DNA of 21,670 bases from M3007 sp031398055 (GTDB lineage Bacteria > Bacteroidota > Bacteroidia > Chitinophagales > Saprospiraceae). Numbering within the stretch: the first letter of the stretch is position 1; every line of letters begins with the position of its first letter. Both the position numbers and the translations under genes were made by a program. Positions 1-5,894 of the stretch are shown here, in pieces. The notes beneath the pieces are model-generated. The model was not told the DNA's origin, searched no databases, and saw nothing but the letters and a program-made list of their open reading frames with translations. The stretch covers positions 1 to 21,670 of the forward strand of contig JANNMS010000087.1 of assembly GCA_031398055.1 (NCBI GenBank). Direction: 5' to 3'.

Positions 1-1
1 G

Positions 2-832
2 CCGCAATTTTCGCAGGTCGCAGACCTGCCGACACCACGTTTCGGGTCGCAGACCCTCACGAGCAGCGGCATTTTAATTATCATTTCCATCAATAAAATC
101 ATTTTCGCCCCGCTCGCGCTGCTCGTTTTTTGGGATTTCCCGAAAAAAAACACGCCCAACCGTTTTCAAATTTTACTAAAAAAATCACTTTTCGTCGCGT
201 CCATTTTTGCGGCAGCGGCAATTTGGGCAAATATTTCGAACCAAAATTTCATCCCATTCGACAAATACCACCCCGATTTTCGCCTCGGCCAAACCTTGAA
301 CGAAGGCGTGGACCCAGCCGCTCAACTTGATTTTATCCTTCAAAATCCGCTAAAATTTGTGGGCATCGCGGCTCGCGGATTTTTCAAAGAATTACCTTCG
401 ACGGCTGCACATTTGGTTGGAAAATTTGGCTGGGAAAAAAATTATTTGCCCAGTTTTTGGATTGGTTTGCTGTGGCTGGCATTCGCAGCGGTCATTTTTT
501 TGGAAAATTCTGGGGGCAAAAATTTATTAAAAATAGGGCAGCGGTGGCTGGCAGTTTTTGTCGTAATTTGTTGTCTGTCAATGTTTTCGGTCACGATGTT
601 TTGCCTTTGGCATCCGGTGGGCAGTCCGGTTTTGACCAATTTTCAGGGCAGGTATTTTGTGCCGCTCGTGCCGCTGGTGGCTTTGGTTTTTTCATTTTCA
701 AAATTTCAAAAAGTCCCGGAACGTGTTGAAAAACTGATTTTTAAAATTGCGTTCGCGGTGCTTTTTTTCAGTCAATTTGCCCTGATCTTTTCAATTTGGC
801 AGCGGTATTTTGACACGTTTACGAGACTTTAA
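2..832 (+). CDS. DUF2142 family membrane protein, C-terminal part (5' truncated by the window edge)
   Basis: The frame is open from base 2 to the TAA at 830-832 with no stop, so the gene enters from the left and its start is not visible. From about base 70 the translation looks like the C-terminal half of DUF2142 polytopic membrane proteins: a hydrophobic stretch with FAPLALLVFWDFPKK, the block DPAAQLDFILQNP, GKFGWEKNYLPSFW, and near the end FQGRYFVPLVPLVAL. These are hallmark DUF2142 features; the function is unknown, and some relatives lie in surface-polysaccharide regions. Three to four more membrane segments follow, ending in a short tail. The first ~70 bases are odd: they contain two hairpins of a repeat and encode low-hydrophobicity sequence (VADLPTPRFGSQTLTSSG) just before a membrane segment. 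The repeat may be an insertion in the gene. A TTG at 296 also lies in frame but would cut off the conserved part, so I do not use it as the start. Confidence 0.72.
   Translation, partial: PQFSQVADLPTPRFGSQTLTSSGILIIISINKIIFAPLALLVFWDFPKKNTPNRFQILLKKSLFVASIFAAAAIWANISNQNFIPFDKYHPDFRLGQTLNEGVDPAAQLDFILQNPLKFVGIAARGFFKELPSTAAHLVGKFGWEKNYLPSFWIGLLWLAFAAVIFLENSGGKNLLKIGQRWLAVFVVICCLSMFSVTMFCLWHPVGSPVLTNFQGRYFVPLVPLVALVFSFSKFQKVPERVEKLIFKIAFAVLFFSQFALIFSIWQRYFDTFTRL
13..56. repeat. Paired GGTCGCAGACC hairpins (REP-like repeat)
   Basis: Two perfect hairpins share the same core and the same GCA loop. GCAGGTC (13-19) pairs with GACCTGC (23-29), and GGGTC (44-48) pairs with GACCC (52-56). The 11-base core GGTCGCAGACC occurs at 16-26 and again at 45-55, a period of 29 bases. 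TGCCG (27-31) and CGGCA (67-71) may form an outer stem. This looks like the end of a dispersed palindromic repeat, but only one copy is visible here. Confidence 0.55.
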
Positions 833-847
833 AAGTTTCGTAAACGT
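815..847. terminator. Strong hairpin spanning the stop codon of the DUF2142 gene
   Basis: ACGTTTACGA (815-824) is the exact reverse complement of TCGTAAACGT (838-847). The stem extends inward through GACTT/AAGTT with one G-U pair, giving about 15 pairs with the stop codon TAA (830-832) as the loop. No clean U-tract follows directly, although T-runs occur at about 857 and 873, so intrinsic termination is plausible but not certain. A near-perfect tandem repeat of TCAACTTTTTGACTC/TCAACTTTTTAACTC follows before the next gene. Confidence 0.5.
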
Positions 848-889
848 CGGCTTCAACTTTTTGACTCGTCAACTTTTTAACTCAAAAAA

Positions 890-2182
890 ATGTCAAAAGC
901 AATTATCATCGGCGGCGGAATCATCGGTTTGAGTTCCGCCTATTTTTTGCAAAAAGCGGGCTGGGACGTGACCGTTTTGGAAAAAAACGACCTCGCTGAC
1001 AACTGTTCTTTCGGAAATATGGGCTATTTGTCGCCCTCGCACCTCGTTCCGCTGGCCGCGCCGGGCATGATTGAGCAGGGTTTTTTGTGGATGTTTGACA
1101 AAAAAAGCCCGTTTTATGTGCGCCCGGAATTGAGTTGGCGGCTGGTGGATTGGGGTTTGAAATTCATGCGTTCGGCCACGAAAAAGCACGTCGAACGCAG
1201 TGCGCGGCCACTTTCGGAACTGCTGATTTTCAGCCGCAACCTGTTTTTTGATTGGGCAAAAAACGAACCGCTTGATTTTGATTTGGAAAAAAAGGGCTGC
1301 ATCATGTGGTACAAAACCGCAAAAAAACAGGCCGAAGAACTCGAAAACGCCCGCGCCGCCGAGCAAAATGGTCAAAAAGTATCCTACATCAAAAGCCGCG
1401 AGGAAGCCGCAAAATTTGAGCCCGACCTGCCACCCGACGTTTTGGGTGGCATACTTTACGAAGAAGATGCACACCTGCGACCGAACGAATTGATGAAACA
1501 ATTGCCCGCACTTTTGGAAAAAAGGGGCGTAAAAATTTTTAAAAATACAGAAGTTACAGGTTTTGAAAAATTTAAAAATGGAAAAATTTCGTCAGTTTTG
1601 GTTGGTGAAACGCGGCACGACGCGGACGTTTTTGTGCTGGCCGCCGGTTCGTGGTCGCCCGACTTGGCCAAATTGGCTGGCGAAAACCTGAGTTTGATGC
1701 CCGGAAAAGGCTATTCGATGGACATTCAAAACCCGGTGAAAAAACTGAATTTTCCCTGTATTTTCCTCGAAGCAAAAGTGGCTTTGACCCCGTGGAAAAA
1801 CGCGCTGCGCATCGGCAGCACGATGGAAATTGGCAAAATCAACGACGAAATCATGTTCCCCCGGGTGCAGGGCATTTTGGAAGCGGTGCCGAAATTCATG
1901 CCCGGCTACCTCGACGACCCGGCGTTCCGCGAGATTTCTGATTTTGAAAAATTAAAGAAAAATTTGCGGCAGCGGGTTTGGTTTGGCTTTCGCCCGGTTT
2001 CGCCAGATGGAATGCCGTACATTGGTTTTTCACCAAAACATGATAATTTGATTTATGCAACCGGCCATGCGATGTTGGGTTTGAGCATGGGCGCGGGGAC
2101 TGGAAAATTGGTGACGGAATTGGCCGGCGGGGAAAAAACGAGCATTGATTTGGCGGCGTTCGACCCGTGTCGTTTTGCTTGA
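890..2182 (+). CDS. FAD-dependent oxidoreductase, D-amino-acid dehydrogenase (DadA-like)
   Basis: A 430-residue member of the DAO family of FAD-dependent amine oxidoreductases, close to DadA/D-hydroxyproline dehydrogenase in length and pattern. The N-terminus has the Rossmann dinucleotide motif IIGGGIIGLSSAYFL (G8, G10, G13) with an acidic residue (E31) at the end of the second strand to bind the FAD ribose. The C-terminus has the family signature WFGFRPVSPDGMPYIG followed by GHAMLGLSMGAGTGKLV, which closes the FAD site. Such enzymes oxidise D-amino acids (or D-hydroxyproline) to 2-oxo acids, passing electrons to the respiratory chain. No epimerase or dehydratase gene that would settle the substrate is adjacent, so substrate is left open; glycine-oxidase-like activity is possible. 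The ATG at 890 has no Shine-Dalgarno sequence, as expected for Bacteroidota. I see no matching TAnnTTTG promoter in the 57-bp gap upstream. Confidence 0.85.
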   Translation: MSKAIIIGGGIIGLSSAYFLQKAGWDVTVLEKNDLADNCSFGNMGYLSPSHLVPLAAPGMIEQGFLWMFDKKSPFYVRPELSWRLVDWGLKFMRSATKKHVERSARPLSELLIFSRNLFFDWAKNEPLDFDLEKKGCIMWYKTAKKQAEELENARAAEQNGQKVSYIKSREEAAKFEPDLPPDVLGGILYEEDAHLRPNELMKQLPALLEKRGVKIFKNTEVTGFEKFKNGKISSVLVGETRHDADVFVLAAGSWSPDLAKLAGENLSLMPGKGYSMDIQNPVKKLNFPCIFLEAKVALTPWKNALRIGSTMEIGKINDEIMFPRVQGILEAVPKFMPGYLDDPAFREISDFEKLKKNLRQRVWFGFRPVSPDGMPYIGFSPKHDNLIYATGHAMLGLSMGAGTGKLVTELAGGEKTSIDLAAFDPCRFA

Positions 2183-2341
2183 AAATTCGCTAAAAAATTT
2201 AACAAACCACCCATTTTGGCAACACGCCGACAACTCCTGCGGTTAAAATATTGATAAACGGCAACGACCGAACCGACGAAACGCCGCAAGGTTGTTTCTT
2301 TGTCTCCCGAAATTAAAAGATGATTTTCAAATAAAATTTTT

Positions 2342-4588
2342 ATGAAAATAAGACTTCTCACATTGCTTCTGGGCGTTTTCTCTACCATTTTTTTGGTCGC
2401 TCAAAACCCGGTCAAATGGTCGTACAGTTCAAAAGATGCCGGGAACGGCCAATTTGACCTCGTTTTTACCGGCACGATCGACGATGGCTGGTACACGTAT
2501 TCCCAATTTTTGGAAAGTGAAGATGGGCCGGTGGCTTCCAGTTTCACTTTTGACCTGAAACCACATTTCAAATTGGTGGGAAAAGCCGTCGAATCTGGGG
2601 AAATAATCAAGGTCTACGACAAGGTTTTTGGGATGAATTTGACCAAATTCAAACACAAAGCCGTGTTCACGCAGCGCGTTCAGGTCTCCGATTTTTCAAA
2701 ACCGATTGAAGGTTATTTTACCTACATGACCTGCAACGACGAGATGTGCCTGCCGCCAAAAGATGTGGATTTTAAATTTTCACTGACCGCTCCGTCGGGC
2801 GGAAATGGTGCTGCGCCGAACCAAAATTCGCCGGTTTCACCTTCCCAAAATGCCAATCCAAAAGATGCAAAAAATGGCGGAACGGGTGCGATGACGCCTG
2901 CGCCGGGAAATATTTCACCAAATATCGACGAAAAAAAAACGGTTGAAGCACCAGCCGTTTTAGATGCCATAAATCCAATCCCGACGCAGCCCGGCGCAAC
3001 ACAACCTGCTGAAAACCAACCAACTACGCCCGGCTTTGTAAACCCACCGCCGCCCGACGACCCGCGTTTTCAAGGTTTTTACGATGCAAAAAGGGACATC
3101 AATTCTGCCCAATTTGTCAATCAATGCGGCGTCGTCGAAGCCGCCGACCCGACTTGGTGGTGGGTGTTTTTCGGTGGATTTTTGGGCGGTCTGCTGGCTT
3201 TGCTGACGCCTTGCGTTTTTCCGATGATCCCGATGACGGTGACTTTTTTTGTAAAAAGGTCGAAAGACCGTGCGTCCGGTTTGAAAAACGCGATTTGGTA
3301 CGGCGCGAGCATCATTATAATATATGTCGGCATCGGTTTGATTTTGACCTCGCTTTTTGGTGCGACGATTTTGAACGATTTGAGCACAAATCCATGGTTC
3401 AACGTGGCGTTTTTCCTGATTTTTCTGGTTTTCGCCTTGTCGTTTTTTGGGCTTTTTGAAATCACGCTGCCCGAAAAATGGGTCACCGGCAGCGACCGGA
3501 TGGCCGACAAAGGTGGTTTGATGGGCATTTTTTTCATGGCTTTTACTTTGGCTTTGGTTTCGTTTTCGTGCACGGGCCCGATTGTCGGGACGTTGCTGGT
3601 CGAAACGGCAAAATCGAACGCGGGGACGGCACTTTTTGGGTTCATTCCGGTGCGTCCGTTGATTGGGATGTTTGGTTTTTCGTTGGCTTTGGCTTTGCCG
3701 TTTGGTTTGTTCGCCGCGTTTCCGGGTTGGCTCCAATCTTTGCCAAAATCGGGCGGCTGGATGGACAATGTGAAAATTTCGCTCGGCCTGCTCGAAGTCG
3801 CGCTGGCACTCAAATTTCTTTCGACCGCCGACATGGTGATGCACTGGGGCATCCTCAAATTTGAGATTTTCTTGGCACTTTGGCTGCTCGTCGCGGTGGT
3901 TTTGGGCTTGTACCAACTCGGAATTTTCAAATGGAAGGGCGCGACCGGCAAACTGACTCCGGCACGTTTGGCCATCGGATTGGGTTCGTTGGTCTTCGCG
4001 GCATACATGGCGAACGGTCTTTTCAATTATAAATCGCTCTCGGTTTTGTCGGGCATCGCGCCGCCGGTGCATTACAATTATTTCAGGCCGATGGAATGCC
4101 CGCACGGCTTGGACTGTTTTCACAATTTTGACGATGGTTTGGCGGAGGCAAAACGGCTGGGCAAGCCACTTTTTGTGGATTTTACGGGTTACGGCTGCGT
4201 GAATTGCCGGAAAATGGAGGAAAATGTGTGGCACCTGCCGGGCGTTTTCGAGCATTTGAAAAATGACTACGTCGTCGTGTCTTTGTATGTTGATGACAAG
4301 GAGCGGCTTTTTCCAGATGATAAATTTAAATACCTGCTCGACCCGCGGACGGGCGATAAAATGCGGACAGTCGGCGATAAATGGAGTGCTTTTCAGGTCA
4401 ATAATTTCGCGGTGACCGCCCAACCGTACTACGTTTTGATGTCGAACGACGGCAAAACTTTGCTCAACCAACCGACAGATTACAACGGTGGAAAAGATCC
4501 GAAAGCCTACCAAGCCTTTTTGGATTGCGGGTTGGATGCTTTTAAAAAAGTGCAAAATGGCGGTGGGGATTTGTTGGGCAAAAAATAA
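2342..4588 (+). CDS. dsbD: Thiol:disulfide interchange protein DsbD
   Basis: A 748-residue three-domain DsbD that carries electrons from cytoplasmic thioredoxin across the inner membrane to periplasmic thiol proteins and cytochrome c maturation. Residues 1-20 are a signal peptide (ending FLVAQ). Residues ~22-150 form the nDsbD domain with its cysteine pair in TCNDEMCLPP (C131, C136). A Pro/Asn/Gly-rich linker spans ~151-240. The membrane domain (~270-565, about eight helices) has the two family cysteines in LLTPCVFPMIPMT (C291) and FSCTGPIVG (C410). The C-terminal thioredoxin-like domain has FVDFTGYGCVNCRKME (CVNC, C619/C622). All three redox pairs are present, so the protein should be active. 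The linker is longer than in E. coli DsbD. The gene stands alone, about 160 bp after the dehydrogenase gene and about 110 bp before rpsU. I found no promoter match in front of it. Confidence 0.95.
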   Translation: MKIRLLTLLLGVFSTIFLVAQNPVKWSYSSKDAGNGQFDLVFTGTIDDGWYTYSQFLESEDGPVASSFTFDLKPHFKLVGKAVESGEIIKVYDKVFGMNLTKFKHKAVFTQRVQVSDFSKPIEGYFTYMTCNDEMCLPPKDVDFKFSLTAPSGGNGAAPNQNSPVSPSQNANPKDAKNGGTGAMTPAPGNISPNIDEKKTVEAPAVLDAINPIPTQPGATQPAENQPTTPGFVNPPPPDDPRFQGFYDAKRDINSAQFVNQCGVVEAADPTWWWVFFGGFLGGLLALLTPCVFPMIPMTVTFFVKRSKDRASGLKNAIWYGASIIIIYVGIGLILTSLFGATILNDLSTNPWFNVAFFLIFLVFALSFFGLFEITLPEKWVTGSDRMADKGGLMGIFFMAFTLALVSFSCTGPIVGTLLVETAKSNAGTALFGFIPVRPLIGMFGFSLALALPFGLFAAFPGWLQSLPKSGGWMDNVKISLGLLEVALALKFLSTADMVMHWGILKFEIFLALWLLVAVVLGLYQLGIFKWKGATGKLTPARLAIGLGSLVFAAYMANGLFNYKSLSVLSGIAPPVHYNYFRPMECPHGLDCFHNFDDGLAEAKRLGKPLFVDFTGYGCVNCRKMEENVWHLPGVFEHLKNDYVVVSLYVDDKERLFPDDKFKYLLDPRTGDKMRTVGDKWSAFQVNNFAVTAQPYYVLMSNDGKTLLNQPTDYNGGKDPKAYQAFLDCGLDAFKKVQNGGGDLLGKK

Positions 4589-4613
4589 ATGATTTTCAAA
4601 GTAAACGAAGGTG

Positions 4614-4643
4614 TTGAATTTCTGGATGGAAATTTTACCTTTG
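4614..4643 (+). promoter_or_regulatory. Bacteroidota-type promoter of rpsU
   Basis: TTG at 4614-4616 is followed after 19 bases by TACCTTTG (4636-4643). This fits the Bacteroidota sigma-ABfr consensus TTTG-N19-TAnnTTTG. Transcription would start near 4650, giving a leader of about 48 bases before the rpsU ATG. Confidence 0.7.
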
Positions 4644-4685
4644 CAGCCCAAATTTCACATCCACAATTTTTTCATTTCATTTAAA

Positions 4686-4690
4686 AGGAG
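4686..4690 (+). promoter_or_regulatory. Strong Shine-Dalgarno sequence of rpsU
   Basis: AGGAG within TTAAAAGGAG, 7 bases before the ATG at 4698. It is the only good Shine-Dalgarno sequence in front of any gene in this window. It decides the start of rpsU against a longer frame opening at 4611. Confidence 0.85.
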
Positions 4691-4697
4691 AATTTAC

Positions 4698-4892
4698 ATG
4701 CTCATCGTTGAAATTAAAGACGGCGAACCGATCGACAAAGCGTTGAAACGCTACAAACGCAAATTTGAAAAATCTGGCACGCTGAAAGAATTGCGCCGCC
4801 GCAAGGCTTTTTCAAAACCGTCTGTCCAACGTCGTACCGAAGTCCTCAAAGCGGTTTACAAAGAGGATATGTACGGCAACAAAAACGACTAA
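4698..4892 (+). CDS. rpsU: 30S ribosomal protein bS21
   Basis: A 64-residue bS21, the usual Bacteroidota length. It begins MLIVEIKDGEPIDKALKRYK, then the basic helices RKFEKSGTLKELRRR and RKAFSKPSVQRR, as in the family. bS21 sits near the anti-Shine-Dalgarno end of 16S rRNA in the small subunit. The start is fixed by the AGGAG at 4686-4690 and by the family N-terminus; the frame is open 29 codons further upstream, but that part runs across the promoter. In Flavobacterium bS21 is known to help occlude the anti-Shine-Dalgarno, and rpsU there keeps a Shine-Dalgarno sequence as part of autoregulation. The same arrangement is visible here, so autoregulation is likely. The xerC-type gene lies immediately downstream, a conserved pairing in Bacteroidota. 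Confidence 0.96.
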   Translation: MLIVEIKDGEPIDKALKRYKRKFEKSGTLKELRRRKAFSKPSVQRRTEVLKAVYKEDMYGNKND

Positions 4893-4903
4893 AAAAGCAG
4901 TAG

Positions 4904-4961
4904 GATAATTAGATAATGGGATGAATCAGCCCATTTCCCTTTTTAAAATTATCTAATTATC
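4904..4961. repeat. Perfect 14-bp inverted repeat filling the rpsU-xerC gap
   Basis: GATAATTAGATAAT (4904-4917) is exactly reverse-complementary to ATTATCTAATTATC (4948-4961). An inner TGGG (4917-4920)/CCCA (4930-4933) pairing lies inside. The right arm ends directly against the ATG at 4962. It could act as a partial terminator or as a structure that limits translation of the recombinase. Confidence 0.75.
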
Positions 4962-5861
4962 ATGTTTTTCGAAGATACTTTCTACAATTATATCAATTTC
5001 GAGCGTCGGTACGCGGCCAGCACCCGCAGGATTTACTGGACTGACGTAAACGAATTCATCGGTTTTTGCACCGAGTCACAATGCCTTACCACGGTTCACG
5101 AGGTAAGGCATTTGCACGTTCGGTCGTGGATTGTCGAGTTGATGGAAAGCGGCCTGAACCCGGCGACCGTCAAATTGCGCATCACCAGCCTGAAAGCCTA
5201 TTTTCGGCTGCTGAAAAAACGCGCCATCGTCGAAAAAAACCCGATGATAAAAATCATCGCCCCGAAATTCGGGAAACGCCTGCCGCAGTTTGTCGAGGAA
5301 AAACACCTCGATTTTTTGTTCAACAAAGTTGATTTTCCGGCAGATTACCGGGGTCAGCGCGATCGGATTATCATGGAAATTTTGTACTCGACCGGGATGC
5401 GCCGCGCCGAAATTGGCAGTTTAAATATCCATGATATTGATTTTGACCGGTCAAATATTCGTGTTTTTGGAAAAGGTTCGAAAGAACGTTTGATTCCGTT
5501 CACCCGTTTGCTGTACGATTTATTGAACGATTACCTCGATATCCGGAAACGGAATTTCCCATTTATTTCCGAAGTCGCGCTGCTTTTGAACAAGGAAGGA
5601 AAACGCCTGCCGGACAGCACGATTGGCAATATTTGCAAACGGTATTTGTCTTTGGTCACGAATATCGAGAAGCGCAGCCCGCACGTTTTGCGGCATTCTT
5701 TTGCCACGCACCTCGCCAATCACGGCGCGGATTTGAATGCCATCAAAGAATTGCTCGGCCACGCGAGCCTTGCCAGCACGCAGATTTATACGCACAATTC
5801 GATTGAAAAATTGAAACGGGTTTATGACCAAGCGCACCCGAAAAGCAAGAGCGAGGAGTGA
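4962..5861 (+). CDS. xerC: Tyrosine recombinase of the XerC/XerD family
   Basis: A 299-residue tyrosine recombinase, matching XerC/XerD length. The N-terminal SAM-like core-binding domain covers ~1-100. The catalytic domain shows the full set of active residues: R147 (STGMRRAEIG), K171 (FGKGSKERLIP), H241 and R244 (SPHVLRHSFATHL), H267 (LLGHASL) and nucleophile Y276 (TQIYTH). The family resolves chromosome dimers at dif sites or integrates DNA. The position after rpsU is the standard place for the chromosomal XerC-type gene in many Bacteroidota, where raiA/hpf often follows, so I read it as a housekeeping recombinase and not a phage integrase. Here no raiA follows; a convergent gene ends 34 bp downstream, so that synteny is broken. 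XerC versus XerD cannot be told apart from this sequence alone. The ATG directly abuts an inverted repeat and has no Shine-Dalgarno sequence. Confidence 0.88.
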   Translation: MFFEDTFYNYINFERRYAASTRRIYWTDVNEFIGFCTESQCLTTVHEVRHLHVRSWIVELMESGLNPATVKLRITSLKAYFRLLKKRAIVEKNPMIKIIAPKFGKRLPQFVEEKHLDFLFNKVDFPADYRGQRDRIIMEILYSTGMRRAEIGSLNIHDIDFDRSNIRVFGKGSKERLIPFTRLLYDLLNDYLDIRKRNFPFISEVALLLNKEGKRLPDSTIGNICKRYLSLVTNIEKRSPHVLRHSFATHLANHGADLNAIKELLGHASLASTQIYTHNSIEKLKRVYDQAHPKSKSEE

Positions 5862-5863
5862 AA

Positions 5864-5888
5864 AGATATTGGGAAATTGGGATATTTT
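5864..5888. repeat. Single copy of intergenic ATTGGGA-word sequence
   Basis: The 34-bp gap between the convergent xerC and SpoIIM-domain genes holds GATATTGGGAAATTGGGATA. It uses the same words as the long inverted repeats at 7750-7873 and 12390-12500, but here as one arm with no complementary partner. No terminator is evident between the two genes. Confidence 0.45.
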
Positions 5889-5894
5889 CAAATG

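Noticed and set aside
893..1501. Minus-strand open frame opposite the dehydrogenase gene
   Set aside because: No recognisable domain; the plus strand encodes a clear FAD enzyme.
3121..4026. A 301-codon minus-strand open frame opposite dsbD
   Set aside because: Lys/Pro/Ser-rich shadow of the membrane domain; no family resemblance.
2960..4651. A 563-codon minus-strand open frame opposite dsbD
   Set aside because: It is antisense to a full-length DsbD with all motifs, and its translation is rich in Arg/Gln/His without domains. It is a shadow of the coding strand's codon use.
4962..5861. Recombinase as integrase of a mobile island
   Set aside because: It lies in the conserved rpsU-xerC position with host-like composition; no att repeats or cargo genes were found beside it.
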